DNA of 64,000 nucleotides from Chania multitudinisentens RB-25 (GTDB lineage Bacteria > Pseudomonadota > Gammaproteobacteria > Enterobacterales > Enterobacteriaceae): the NCBI RefSeq assembly GCF_000520015.2, contig NZ_CP007044.2, positions 1,302,001 through 1,366,000 on the forward strand, in the 5' to 3' direction. Positions 33,878 through 43,383 of the stretch are shown in pieces. A model generated the notes under the pieces. It was given only the letters and a program-made list of their open reading frames with translations, did not search any database and had not been told where the DNA came from. Both the position numbers and the translations under genes were made by a program. Position 1 is the first letter of the stretch, and every line of letters begins with the position of its first letter.

Positions 33878-36436
33878 TTAGAACAGTTCGTGGCTTTCGC
33901 CGCCGGGCTCTATTAGGGTGGTGCCGGCATCATGCACCGAAAACTCTGTAGGCTGGGTGCCGTCGATAAAGTACTCGGAACGGCTCCCACCGCCACCATT
34001 AGAAAGTTTGCCAGTGCTCTTGTCGATGGTCACACTGACAATACCGGGTGGTGGCGTGATTTTCTGCTCCGGAATGCCTTCCAACGCAACTTTCATAAAA
34101 TCATCCCATGCCGGTTGTGCACTCTTGGCACCACCTTCACCGCCGGAGATCTGATCCTCAATAGCTCCAGAGGCACTTGCCCGGCCCAGATCGCGGCGAT
34201 GATCGTCAAAACCGATCCAGACTGAGGTGACGGTATCCGGGCCATAGCCAGAGAACCAGGCGTCTTTTGAGCTGTTGGTGGTACCGGTTTTGCCACCGAT
34301 ATCACGGCGTTTCAGATCACGCCCGGCACGCCAACCGGTGCCCATCCAACCCGGTTCACCGAAGATGTTACTATTCAGTGCATCCCGCATCAGGAACGCC
34401 AGGGGCGTGTTGATGACGTGCGGGGCGTACTGCTGCTCGTTATTCTGCTGTACCTGAGTTGGGGCAACCTGTTCCAGTTGCGGCATGGGTACCGTGTTGT
34501 TGTTGTTTTCCTGCGATATCGCGACGTTCTCAACGTTATCGTCAGAAAGCACCACCGAACGCTGAGTATCGCCGTAGATCACCGGTAAATTGCAATTTTC
34601 GCAGATTACTCTGGGTTTGGCTTCAAACAGGGTATTACCACTGTCACCTTCAATCTTGGTGATGAAGTATGGGTCAACCAGATAACCGCCATTTGCCAGT
34701 ACGGCGTAGCCGCGCACCACCTGGAGAGGGGTAAACGAAGCTGAACCCAAAGCCAGCGATTCGGAATGCACAATGTTTTGGGCCGGGAAACCGAAACGCT
34801 GTAGATATTCAGCCGCGTAATCGACCCCCATCGCCCGCATCGCGCGTACCATGACCACGTTTTTCGATTGCCCTAATCCCTGACGCAGCCGGATCGGGCC
34901 ATCATAGGTTGGCGGTGAATTTTTGGGCCGCCAATCGGTACCCGCGCCGGGGTCCCAACGGGTGATGGGCACATCGTTGAGGATAGTCGCCAACGTTAGC
35001 CCTTTATCCATCGCTGCGGTGTATAAGAAAGGTTTGATGTTGGAACCGACTTGGCGTAATGCTTGAGTTACACGGTTGAACTTGCTCTGATTAAAATCAA
35101 AACCGCCGACCAGGGCTTTGATCGCACCATTGTTAGGATCAATGGAAACCAGCGCTGAGTTGACATCCGGCACCTGAGATAGCCACCAGTTATCATTTAC
35201 CTTGCGCACCCACACCTGCTGGCCGGCCTGAACCACATCTGTAACGCGTTTTGGCGTTGGGCCTTGCTGGGTGTCCGATTTGAATGGGCGTGCCCAGCGC
35301 ATTCCAGCCATTGGTAGCGTAATACTGCTGCCATCGGCCAACATGGCCATGGCTTGTTCGCTATCGCTTTGGGTAATCACTGCGGGAGCCAACGGACCGT
35401 AATTGGGGAGGTTCTTCAAAGAATCCACAATCTGTTTTTGGCCCCAAGCCGTTTCCCCGGTTTTCCACAGCACGTTCGCCGGGCCGCGATAGCCATGACG
35501 CATATCGTAGTCCAATACGTTGTTGCGTACCGAATCTTGCGCTGCCAGCTGAAGTTTCTTGGTGATAGTGGTGTAAACCTTGTAACCATCGGTATAGGCG
35601 TTTTCACCGTAAAGTTTGATCATTTCCTGGCGTGCCATCTCGGCAAGATAGGGGGCAGAGAAACTGATTTCCGGTGCATGGTAGTGGGCAACCAACTCTT
35701 CGCTGCGAGCCTGGTCGTATTGCGCCTGTGTGATGTAATGCTCATCCAGCATACGCGACAGCACGACATTGCGGCGTGCCACGGCACGATCATGCGAGTA
35801 CAGCGGGTTGAAGGTTGATGGTGCTTTTGGCAGGCCTGCAATAGTGGCCATTTCGCTCAGGCTGAGCTGGCTGACATCTTTGCCGAAGTAGACTTGTGCA
35901 GCAGCTCCTACACCGTAAGCACGGTACCCCAGATAGATTTTGTTCAGATACAACTCAAGAATGTCGTCTTTGGTCAGCATTTGTTCAATGCGTATCGCCA
36001 GGAAAACTTCCTTGATTTTACGGATCAGTGTGCGTTCCGGGCTCAAGAAGAAGTTTCTTGCCAATTGCTGGGTGATGGTACTGGCACCCTGCGAAGCATG
36101 ACCAGAGACCAGTGCGATAGACGCGGCGCGGAAGATACCAATCGGGTCGATGCCATGGTGCTCATAGAAACGGCTGTCCTCTGTGGCGATGAAGGCATGC
36201 ACCATCACCGGTGGAATTTGATCCAGCTTGAGAGGGATGCGCCGTTTCTCACCGAATTGGGCGATCAACTCACCTTCGGCGCTGTAAACCTGCATCGGGA
36301 TTTGCAGCCGCACATCTTTTAAGGTTGCGACGTCGGGCAGCTGTGGCTCGACATATTTGTACAAGCCAAAAATCGAGGCTGCTCCCAGCAAGATGCAACA
36401 AACTGCAAGGATTAGAAAATACTTTACGAACTTCAC
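33878..36436 (-). CDS. mrcA: Penicillin-binding protein 1A (bifunctional class A)
   Basis: The 852-residue protein polymerises and cross-links peptidoglycan. It has an N-terminal membrane anchor (YFLILAVCCILLGAASIFGLY) and a GT51 glycosyltransferase domain (ATEDSRFYEHHGIDPIG, GASTITQQLARN). An OB-like insert follows, then the transpeptidase domain with SxxK (GSNIKPFLY), SxN (GQSKNVVMV) and KTG (GGKTGTTNSSKDAW). E. coli PBP1A has 850 residues. It diverges from hofM across about 120 bp. Confidence 0.97.
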   Translation of the reverse strand: MKFVKYFLILAVCCILLGAASIFGLYKYVEPQLPDVATLKDVRLQIPMQVYSAEGELIAQFGEKRRIPLKLDQIPPVMVHAFIATEDSRFYEHHGIDPIGIFRAASIALVSGHASQGASTITQQLARNFFLSPERTLIRKIKEVFLAIRIEQMLTKDDILELYLNKIYLGYRAYGVGAAAQVYFGKDVSQLSLSEMATIAGLPKAPSTFNPLYSHDRAVARRNVVLSRMLDEHYITQAQYDQARSEELVAHYHAPEISFSAPYLAEMARQEMIKLYGENAYTDGYKVYTTITKKLQLAAQDSVRNNVLDYDMRHGYRGPANVLWKTGETAWGQKQIVDSLKNLPNYGPLAPAVITQSDSEQAMAMLADGSSITLPMAGMRWARPFKSDTQQGPTPKRVTDVVQAGQQVWVRKVNDNWWLSQVPDVNSALVSIDPNNGAIKALVGGFDFNQSKFNRVTQALRQVGSNIKPFLYTAAMDKGLTLATILNDVPITRWDPGAGTDWRPKNSPPTYDGPIRLRQGLGQSKNVVMVRAMRAMGVDYAAEYLQRFGFPAQNIVHSESLALGSASFTPLQVVRGYAVLANGGYLVDPYFITKIEGDSGNTLFEAKPRVICENCNLPVIYGDTQRSVVLSDDNVENVAISQENNNNTVPMPQLEQVAPTQVQQNNEQQYAPHVINTPLAFLMRDALNSNIFGEPGWMGTGWRAGRDLKRRDIGGKTGTTNSSKDAWFSGYGPDTVTSVWIGFDDHRRDLGRASASGAIEDQISGGEGGAKSAQPAWDDFMKVALEGIPEQKITPPPGIVSVTIDKSTGKLSNGGGGSRSEYFIDGTQPTEFSVHDAGTTLIEPGGESHELF

Positions 36437-36558
36437 CTGAGATTTCCCATTTCATGTCATTTGGGCAGTTTATAAACAACCGCGCGGTAGTATAAAGGCA
36501 AGCCTGCGACATGGATATGTTCTTTTATCATCTGATGGTATGGAAGCGGGGTGAAAGT

Positions 36559-37401
36559 ATGTTTTCTCAAATATGGCAGGTCGGTTTGGATATACAGAGT
36601 CACTGTGTGAGGGCGGTGGCGGCCCAGCATCGTCGTAGTGGTTGGCAACTGCGCCACTGGTGGCAGCAGGCATTGCCGCAACCGGTATTGCGTGATGGTT
36701 ATCTTGAACAATCCGAAACACTGATCACGCTGTTAAAGCAATGGCGTATTCGGTTACCAAGACATATTTCCTTACGCATTGCTTTGCCAGCACAGCGGGT
36801 TTTACAACAGACCCTGTCACTACCAGACCATCGGTTGCGTGAGCCAGTTCGTCACGACTACATCACCACGCAGGGGCTGAAAAAATTCCCGCTTGATAGC
36901 CAGACATTGGCGATGGATTACCGCCTTGCTCTGCCGAATACCAACCAATTACTTCTCACTGCGGCCCGCCAGCATGAACTTCAGCAGTGGCTGCACTGCC
37001 TGCAACAAGCCGATCTCCAACCGCAAGTCATCGAGATCACCCCCTGTGTTCTATGCGCGATGGCGGCTTTTGCTGGGCTGGCTCCTGATGTGGGCCTGCT
37101 GCATCGCCTGGAACAGGAGTGGCTGTGGGTGGCGCCGCGCAATACGCCATTCGCTTATGGGGTCTTACCTGCCAGTGAGAACAGTAGCGCACAGCAGGCA
37201 CTGGTAGTCATGCGTGCGGCCTGCCCGGTTTTGGGGAACAAGGTGGTGTATTACAGCAGTGTCTTGGATGAGGAATTACCGACAGGAACCCTGCCTTGGT
37301 CACCTTTTACGGCTTTCAAGCAATTGCATCCACCATTGCCAGCGCAGCCTATGGCTTTTGTTCTGGCGGCTGGGCTGGCTTTACGCCGCGGAGATCGCTG
37401 A
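36559..37401 (+). CDS. hofM: DNA-utilization / type IV pilus assembly-like protein HofM (PilM-like)
   Basis: The start at 36559 is chosen because the protein then begins MFSQIWQVGLDIQSHCVRAV, like E. coli HofM; the ribosome site is weak (GGGGTGA), and a longer frame exists upstream. The 280-residue product is a divergent actin-fold PilM relative, cytoplasmic, which in type IV pilus systems binds PilN. It begins the hofMNOPQ operon, where stops and starts overlap. In E. coli these genes are needed to use DNA as a nutrient. Confidence 0.88.
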   Translation: MFSQIWQVGLDIQSHCVRAVAAQHRRSGWQLRHWWQQALPQPVLRDGYLEQSETLITLLKQWRIRLPRHISLRIALPAQRVLQQTLSLPDHRLREPVRHDYITTQGLKKFPLDSQTLAMDYRLALPNTNQLLLTAARQHELQQWLHCLQQADLQPQVIEITPCVLCAMAAFAGLAPDVGLLHRLEQEWLWVAPRNTPFAYGVLPASENSSAQQALVVMRAACPVLGNKVVYYSSVLDEELPTGTLPWSPFTAFKQLHPPLPAQPMAFVLAAGLALRRGDR

Positions 37402-37937
37402 TGTATCAGGTTAATCTTTTATCCTGGCGCATTAGGGCACAACGGCAGCGTTATAGGTTTTGGCTGTGCGTATTCAGTATTCAGTTGCTGATTGCCTTGG
37501 CGATCCCAACCACGGCTTTCTTTTGGTTACGCTATCAACAAGAACAGCAACAGCGAACCGTACAAGCACTGACGCAGCAGCATCAGGTCTTGGCCGAGCG
37601 TTTACAACAGACGCAACAGGTGATGGCTACTCTGGCTCGGTTAACCGCAAAGGAAGCACGTCGTCAGCAAAATGAAATACATAACCAGCGTTACCTGCGT
37701 TTGTTACAACAGCTTGCGGCGGTGATTCCTGACCAGCTATGGCTCATTGCGCTGGAGGAAAATGCAAATGGTATCTCTTTACGGGGTTTTAGCCAGCACT
37801 ACGCCGCTATCGCCCAGTTTGAACAGCGGTTGGCTGCCTTACCTTGGTTACAGGGCCAGCGTGTAGCGGAAGTGACGCAGCATAAAGACGGGATATTGAT
37901 TTTTACCTTGACGGCGCGGTGGGGAAAAGATGGATAA
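37401..37937 (+). CDS. hofN: HofN (PilN-like inner-membrane protein)
   Basis: The start ATG shares one base with the hofM stop (TGATG), giving 178 residues. One transmembrane segment near the N-terminus (FWLCVFSIQLLIALAIPTTAFFW) is followed by a Gln-rich coiled coil (residues about 45-95) and a C-terminal periplasmic domain. This is the PilN layout. It overlaps hofO by 8 bp. Confidence 0.88.
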   Translation: MYQVNLLSWRIRAQRQRYRFWLCVFSIQLLIALAIPTTAFFWLRYQQEQQQRTVQALTQQHQVLAERLQQTQQVMATLARLTAKEARRQQNEIHNQRYLRLLQQLAAVIPDQLWLIALEENANGISLRGFSQHYAAIAQFEQRLAALPWLQGQRVAEVTQHKDGILIFTLTARWGKDG

Positions 37938-38439
37938 ACCTCTGCCCGATTGGGTAAGGCTTTGGCTTAATCAACCCAGTTGGCAATTGCTGGCGATTCA
38001 ATGGTTGCTCTTAGCGGGGGCAATACTGCTGACCAGTGTATTGCTGGTACAAGGTGAGTGGCAGCAACATGAGCACCTGCAAGCACAGCGGCAGCGGCTT
38101 GAGTTGCAGATTGCCGAACGTCGTCAACAATTGGCCCGGTTACCAGCCTTGGAAGAGCTGCAACGGCGTTTGCGGGCGCAAACCTCGGCATTGCCCGCAG
38201 AACCGCAAGCGTTTGGCTACAAGCTTGAACAGGTGGGCGGTGTGTTGCTGCGTTGGCAGCAGCAAGAACAGCCCGCACAACAAATTGTGAAATTAAAATT
38301 GGATTTTCACGGATTGTTACAATTGCTTGAAGGATTATCTCCCACGTTACGTATTGGTCAAATGGCGATAGAAAAGCAACCGGATGGGCTGATGACCCAA
38401 CTGATTCTGTTTACGTTGGAAGGAGAAGCCGATGAGTAA
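37930..38439 (+). CDS. hofO: HofO (PilO-like inner-membrane protein)
   Basis: A 169-residue protein with one membrane helix (WQLLAIQWLLLAGAILLTSVLLV), then a coiled coil (HEHLQAQRQRLELQIAERRQQL) and a C-terminal alpha/beta domain. This is the PilO pattern; PilN and PilO normally form a heterodimer across the periplasm. It overlaps hofN and hofP by 8 bp each. Confidence 0.86.
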   Translation: MDKPLPDWVRLWLNQPSWQLLAIQWLLLAGAILLTSVLLVQGEWQQHEHLQAQRQRLELQIAERRQQLARLPALEELQRRLRAQTSALPAEPQAFGYKLEQVGGVLLRWQQQEQPAQQIVKLKLDFHGLLQLLEGLSPTLRIGQMAIEKQPDGLMTQLILFTLEGEADE

Positions 38440-38776
38440 AAGCTATTGGTTATGGCTGATGTTCTCTATACCCGTTTTGGCAGAACCACAGCGCGACCCA
38501 TTTCAGTTACCTTCGGCAATTTCCTGTGTTTTACCCGTTATTTCGCCCGCAGATTGGCAGCTAAAAGGCACGATTGGTGAAGCTGGTTCCCGCCATGGTT
38601 GGGTAGTCACGCCGCAAGGGCAGTGGCTCAAGTTGTTGCCGCAACAGATTTTGTTGGATAGCGTTTGGCAGGTGGCACATATCCAGGCTAGGCAACTTGA
38701 ATTTGGCGTAGTTGGTGTAGAGCGTGCTTGCCCCCCAACCACGAGTGGCATTGTTCTGAAACTAGGTAAACCATAA
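38432..38776 (+). CDS. hofP: HofP (small periplasmic protein of the hof operon)
   Basis: A 114-residue protein with a short signal-like N-terminus (YWLWLMFSIPVLA) and the pilot-like feature QRDPFQLP near the mature start. It then continues WQLKGTIGEAGSRHGWVVTPQGQW and HIQARQLEF, a small SH3-like beta domain as in PilP. In type IV pili PilP links the PilNO pair to the secretin PilQ. Position and size match hofP of E. coli. Confidence 0.82.
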   Translation: MSKSYWLWLMFSIPVLAEPQRDPFQLPSAISCVLPVISPADWQLKGTIGEAGSRHGWVVTPQGQWLKLLPQQILLDSVWQVAHIQARQLEFGVVGVERACPPTTSGIVLKLGKP

Positions 38777-38786
38777 GGAAATCAAA

Positions 38787-40034
38787 ATGAAAGGATATCA
38801 TTGGTTGTTGGGGCTGCTGCTGGCAATTCCCTTCATGGTGGTGAGTGCAGTGCAACAGGAAAAACCGATTTCTCTGGAGTTTCATGAGGCTCCAGTCAGC
38901 CTGGTTTTACAGGCGCTGGCAGAATATCAGCAATTGAATTTGGTTGCCGCTGAAGGTGTCAGTGGCAATCTGACGCTGCGCTTGGAGAATGTGCCTTGGC
39001 AACAAGCACTGGCCGTGGTGTTACGTATGGGCAAACTGACGATGACCCTGGACGGTAATGTGATGCTGGTTTTTCCTGAACCGGATGAACAGGAACAACA
39101 GCGCCAACAACAGGCATTGGCGCAACAATTGCCACTGCACAATCTGACAATCATGCTGCAAAATGCCGAAGCCGGAGAAATTGCCCAGAGTCTGGATGGC
39201 CAACGCGGCAAACTGCTGACTGAACGCGGCAGTGTGGTGGTGGATAAACGCATCAATGCGTTATTACTGCGCGATACTGCGCAGGCTTTGGCTCAGTTGA
39301 AAGCCTGGGTGATGGAAATGGATACTCCACTGGAGCAGGTTCAACTGGCCGCGCATATTGTCACCATCAGCAGTGAAAACCTGCGGGAGCTTGGTGTGCG
39401 TTGGGGATTAGCAGCCGATGAAAAACCGCAACAGTCTTTGCGGATAGATAATTTCAACATTGGCTTACCGGTGGAGAACGGTGCAATCACGGCTGGTTTT
39501 CATCTGGCACGTATCAGTGGGCGCATTCTGGATCTGGAGCTATCGGCGCTGGAACAGGAAAATGAGGTGGAGATCATTGCCAGCCCACGTTTACTGACAG
39601 CCCACCAGCAAACCGCCAGTATCAAACAGGGAACGGAGATCCCTTATGAGGTTTCAAGCGGTACCAGTGGCGCTACGTCAGTGGAATTTAAAGAAGCTGT
39701 ATTAGGGATGGAAGTCACGCCTAAAATTCTGCCAAACGGCCGCATTACTCTAACGCTACAAATCAGCCAGAACACGCCCGGTCGTTCGATCAAACAGGGG
39801 GCCGGAGAGACCTTGGCTATCGACAAACAGGAAATTAAAACGCAAGTGACGGTAAAAACCGGTGAAACTATTGTTTTGGGCGGTATATTTCAGCAGCAAA
39901 ACGTGAACGGGGCCAATAAAGTTCCTGGCGTGGGAGACGTACCATGGCTGGGATCGTTGTTCAAACATAGCAGCAAACAACATAAACGACGCGAACTGGT
40001 GATTTTCATCACACCAACTCTGCTAAAAGTTTGA
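38787..40034 (+). CDS. hofQ: Outer-membrane secretin HofQ
   Basis: The 415-residue protein has a signal peptide (MKGYHWLLGLLLAIPFMVVSA), a secretin/TonB N-terminal domain (ISLEFHEAPVSLVLQALAEY) and an N1-type domain. The C-terminal secretin domain has the family signature VEIIASPRLLTAHQQ, IKQGTEIPYEV and GETIVLGGIF, then PWLGSLFKH...RRELVIFITPTLL. It is short for PilQ because the AMIN domains are absent, as in E. coli HofQ. It would form the outer-membrane pore for DNA uptake. Confidence 0.93.
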   Translation: MKGYHWLLGLLLAIPFMVVSAVQQEKPISLEFHEAPVSLVLQALAEYQQLNLVAAEGVSGNLTLRLENVPWQQALAVVLRMGKLTMTLDGNVMLVFPEPDEQEQQRQQQALAQQLPLHNLTIMLQNAEAGEIAQSLDGQRGKLLTERGSVVVDKRINALLLRDTAQALAQLKAWVMEMDTPLEQVQLAAHIVTISSENLRELGVRWGLAADEKPQQSLRIDNFNIGLPVENGAITAGFHLARISGRILDLELSALEQENEVEIIASPRLLTAHQQTASIKQGTEIPYEVSSGTSGATSVEFKEAVLGMEVTPKILPNGRITLTLQISQNTPGRSIKQGAGETLAIDKQEIKTQVTVKTGETIVLGGIFQQQNVNGANKVPGVGDVPWLGSLFKHSSKQHKRRELVIFITPTLLKV

Positions 40035-40046
40035 ATGATCAGGTTG

Positions 40047-40093
40047 GCCTGCTCATGAAAAAGGCGAAAGTTGACGAGCAGAGGCATTTTTTT
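40047..40093 (+). terminator. Terminator candidate after hofQ
   Basis: GCCT-GCTC pairs with GAGC-ag-AGGC around a long loop and is followed by ATTTTTTTC, 12 bp after the hofQ stop. Confidence 0.55.
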
Positions 40094-40183
40094 CTTGCCA
40101 AGGGGCATCTGCGTTTGACGCTGCGGCCGATTTAGCTTACAAGGGTTACCGAATTAGGCTCCGAGGTTTTTTTTGTTAATGCT

Positions 40184-40307
40184 ATACCTGGCATACTTCA
40201 AGTTGCAGTGTTGTTGACTTCACGTAACCATTCAGGTCACTTATCTTGGTAAGTCTCTGTGGTTTCTACGTTTGTTGTTTGATTGTCACTTGAGATCCAT
40301 CGGGTAT
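40184..40307. repeat. Degenerate ERIC-like repeat between hofQ and aroK
   Basis: The left end ATACCTGGCATACTTCAAGT and the reverse complement of the right end, ATACCCGATGGATCTCAAGT, agree at roughly two thirds of positions. The 124-bp spacing fits the ERIC family. The rest of 40094-40508 contains no gene; the aroK promoter should lie in 40310-40508. Confidence 0.5.
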
Positions 40308-40508
40308 GGAACGCCGTTAAAAACGTATGGTTTCCCTCCCGCGGCGTGGATAGCGATTTATTCGGTTGCCAAACTACCAGGAGTGTTGAGATAATTTTTC
40401 GTCTGATCTCGCACTATATCGCTCATGAGGTTTCAGTTTAGGTCCCGTTGCTAATTTGATTGGCGGGGCGGGTTATCATTAACGAATTGTCTTATAATAC
40501 CGAAAAAC

Positions 40509-41030
40509 ATGGCAGAGAAACGCAATATCTTTCTGGTTGGGCCTATGGGTGCCGGCAAAAGCACTATTGGCCGTCAGTTAGCTCAGCAACTCAATATGGA
40601 GTTTTTTGACTCCGATCAAGAAATTGAGCGACGTACCGGAGCTGACGTGGGCTGGGTATTCGACGTGGAAGGGGAAGAAGGTTTCCGCGATCGTGAAGAA
40701 AAAGTCATTAATGAACTGACGGAAAAACAAGGAATTGTGCTGGCTACCGGCGGGGGCTCGGTTAAATCGCGTGAAACGCGTAACCGCCTGTCGGCGCGCG
40801 GTGTTGTGGTTTATCTGGAAACCACCATTGAGAAGCAGTTGGCCCGTACCCAGCGCGACAAGAAACGTCCGCTGTTACAGGTTGATTCTCCTCCGCGGGA
40901 AGTGCTGGAAGCGCTGGCTAGAGAGCGTAATCCGTTGTACGAAGAAATTGCAGATGTCACTATCCGCACTGATGACCAAAGCGCTAAAGTGGTTGCCAAC
41001 CAGATTATCAACATGCTGGAAAGTAACTGA
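40509..41030 (+). CDS. aroK: Shikimate kinase I
   Basis: The 173-residue kinase phosphorylates shikimate at the 3-hydroxyl in aromatic amino acid synthesis. It has the Walker A loop GPMGAGKSTIG, the shikimate-binding DSDQEIE region, GFRDREE, and GGGSVKS, plus the lid Arg in RPLLQ. Its length equals that of E. coli AroK. It opens the aroK-aroB-damX-dam-rpe-gph-trpS cluster. Confidence 0.97.
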   Translation: MAEKRNIFLVGPMGAGKSTIGRQLAQQLNMEFFDSDQEIERRTGADVGWVFDVEGEEGFRDREEKVINELTEKQGIVLATGGGSVKSRETRNRLSARGVVVYLETTIEKQLARTQRDKKRPLLQVDSPPREVLEALARERNPLYEEIADVTIRTDDQSAKVVANQIINMLESN

Positions 41031-41080
41031 TTGCGTTCCCGCGTTGACGGGGATAAACCACACCGAGAACTGAGCTCGAC

Positions 41081-42169
41081 ATGGAGAGAATTACCGTAAC
41101 GCTTGGGGAGCGCAGCTACCCGATTACCATAGCCGCCGGATTGTTTAACGATCCGGTTTCTTTTATGCCGCTGAAGGCGGGTGAACAGGTCATGCTGGTC
41201 ACTAACCAAACCTTGGCTCCGCTGTATCTGGAGCGTGTCCGGAAGGTGTTGGAGCAGGGTGGTGTGGTGGTGGATCAGGTGATTTTGCCTGATGGCGAAC
41301 AGTACAAATCTCTTATCGTACTTGAGCAAGTGTTCTCGGCCCTGTTGGAAAAACCACATGGTCGCGACACTACACTTATTGCTCTTGGCGGTGGTGTGGT
41401 GGGCGATCTTACCGGTTTTGCCGCAGCCTGCTATCAACGTGGAGTGCGTTTTATCCAGGTTCCAACCACATTGCTTTCGCAGGTGGATTCTTCTGTTGGT
41501 GGCAAGACAGCCGTCAATCATCCGCTCGGTAAAAATATGATCGGTGCTTTCTACCAGCCTGCTGCGGTGGTGGTGGATCTCGATTGTTTGCGGACTTTAC
41601 CGGCGCGTGAACTTTCTTCTGGTTTGGCGGAAGTGATCAAATACGGGATCATTCTTGATCGTGATTTCTTCGTCTGGCTGGAAAACAATATTGATGCGTT
41701 GATGGCCTTGGATATGAAGGCGTTAGCGTACTGTATCCGCCGCTGCTGCGAGTTGAAGGCTGAAGTTGTCGCTGCCGATGAACGCGAAAGCGGCCTGCGG
41801 GCGCTGCTCAATCTGGGCCATACCTACGGCCATGCTATCGAAGCTGAAATGGGCTATGGTGTGTGGTTGCACGGCGAAGCCGTTGCGGCGGGTATGGTGA
41901 TGGCTGCGCAAACCGCGCGCCGATTGGGCCAGTTCACTACCGAAGATGTCGAACGTATAAAAGCGTTGTTGTTGCGGGCGGGGTTGCCGGTCTGCGGCCC
42001 GCAGGAGATGTCACCGGTTGCCTATCTGCCACACATGATGCGTGATAAGAAAGTGCTGGCGGGGGAGTTGCGTCTGGTGTTACCGAAAGCGATTGGTGAA
42101 GCAGAAGTGCGCGGTGGTGTGGCCCATGAACTGGTGTTGGCTGCAATTACGGATTGCTTGCCGCGTTGA
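41081..42169 (+). CDS. aroB: 3-dehydroquinate synthase
   Basis: The 362-residue enzyme converts DAHP to 3-dehydroquinate with NAD and a divalent metal. The NAD-binding loop GGGVVGDLTGFAAA, the PTTLLSQVDSSVGGKTAVNHP motif and the metal ligands Glu (GLAEVIKYG) and His (NLGHTYGHAIE, WLHGEAVAAG) are present. It follows aroK by 50 bp. Confidence 0.97.
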   Translation: MERITVTLGERSYPITIAAGLFNDPVSFMPLKAGEQVMLVTNQTLAPLYLERVRKVLEQGGVVVDQVILPDGEQYKSLIVLEQVFSALLEKPHGRDTTLIALGGGVVGDLTGFAAACYQRGVRFIQVPTTLLSQVDSSVGGKTAVNHPLGKNMIGAFYQPAAVVVDLDCLRTLPARELSSGLAEVIKYGIILDRDFFVWLENNIDALMALDMKALAYCIRRCCELKAEVVAADERESGLRALLNLGHTYGHAIEAEMGYGVWLHGEAVAAGMVMAAQTARRLGQFTTEDVERIKALLLRAGLPVCGPQEMSPVAYLPHMMRDKKVLAGELRLVLPKAIGEAEVRGGVAHELVLAAITDCLPR

Positions 42170-42385
42170 TAGGCCCTGAATAACTTGAGTAACAGGGGGC
42201 GGGCAACGTGAAGTATGGCGGTTATAAATCGGAATGACTGACAGTGGTTAACCGCTGTCTACATCTATTATTATTAATGAATGTGCAAAGCAAAATGGGT
42301 GTTGTTTTGCCATTATTGGGTTAATAGTCTCAAACCATACCGGATTCAGGGTGGAGAGCTTTTGCCTCTAGTGGGAGGGTTTCAG

Positions 42386-43378
42386 ATGGACGAGTTTAAA
42401 CCGGAAGGCGATCTCAGACCTGATGCCAGCGATCGCCGTCCTTCGCGAGCGCGCCGAACTGCGGCAACAGGGCCGAGTTTTGCCGTATCGCGCCAGCATA
42501 TGATGATTGGTGTTGGCATTCTGGTTCTGCTGTTGTTGATCATTGGTATTGGCTCAGCGCTGAAGGCGCCAACCCAGCATGAGGCTGCACAACAGGGAGC
42601 AAGCCGCGATATTAACCTGTCGGGCTCTTCATTGCTGACCGCCAATAACAACGGTGTGCCGGGCGGTACTACTGATGTCCATGATAATAATGGTGTCGGT
42701 AATGCACAGTCTCAGCAGCCACAAGATATCAGCGTTCCGCCTATTTCCAGCACACCAACCACAGCACAACCGTTGCCCCCACCGGGTGGTGCGCAACAGC
42801 GGGTTGAGTTACCGGGCAATATGGCTGACGCATTGTCATCGCAACAAGGTCAGGTTGATGCGGTAGCACAAGATATGAGTAATCCGGCTTTCGGGTTGCC
42901 CACTGCGCCAGCAACCGTCATGAACGGTGCGAGTGTAAAAGAGGCAGCGCGCCCGGCGCGTAACGCCACGGCCTCACCGGCTCAGCAGAGTAAGACACCA
43001 GTAAAAGCGGCAACCAAGCCGACCAAGCCCTCTCCAACAACAACGACGGTTTATACTCCCCCCGCCTCTGCAAGAAGCGGTGTTGTGAGTGGTAACGCAG
43101 GTTCTATTACATCGGCCCCTGGCAGCCATTATACGCTGCAACTGAGCAGTGCATCTCGCTCCGATACCCTGAATGCTTTTGCCAAACAGCAGAAACTACA
43201 AAGTTTTACAGTGTATGAAACCAAGCGTGATGGTAAGCCATGGTTTGTGCTGGTAAGCGGTAATTATGCTTCTTCGGCGGATGCGAAACGTGCAATTGCT
43301 ACGTTACCAGCGGATGTTCAGGCGAAAAAACCGTGGGCCCGGCCTGTACATCAGGTACAACAAGAACTGAAAAAGTAA
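42386..43378 (+). CDS. damX: Cell-division SPOR-domain protein DamX (short form)
   Basis: The start at 42386 follows GGGAGGG and gives MDEFKPEGDLRPDASDRRPSR, the DamX N-terminus. The product has 330 residues against about 428 in E. coli: the long acidic cytoplasmic segment before the membrane helix is nearly absent, so the helix (GVGILVLLLLIIGIGSAL) starts near residue 40. A low-complexity Pro/Thr/Gln-rich periplasmic linker follows, then the SPOR domain (HYTLQLSSASRSDTLNAF, WFVLVSGNYASSADAKRAI), which binds septal peptidoglycan. Confidence 0.93.
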   Translation: MDEFKPEGDLRPDASDRRPSRARRTAATGPSFAVSRQHMMIGVGILVLLLLIIGIGSALKAPTQHEAAQQGASRDINLSGSSLLTANNNGVPGGTTDVHDNNGVGNAQSQQPQDISVPPISSTPTTAQPLPPPGGAQQRVELPGNMADALSSQQGQVDAVAQDMSNPAFGLPTAPATVMNGASVKEAARPARNATASPAQQSKTPVKAATKPTKPSPTTTTVYTPPASARSGVVSGNAGSITSAPGSHYTLQLSSASRSDTLNAFAKQQKLQSFTVYETKRDGKPWFVLVSGNYASSADAKRAIATLPADVQAKKPWARPVHQVQQELKK

Positions 43379-43383
43379 CCCAA

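Noticed and set aside
40811..41521. 236-codon frame antisense to aroK and aroB
   Set aside because: Covers two conserved genes on the other strand; no independent evidence.
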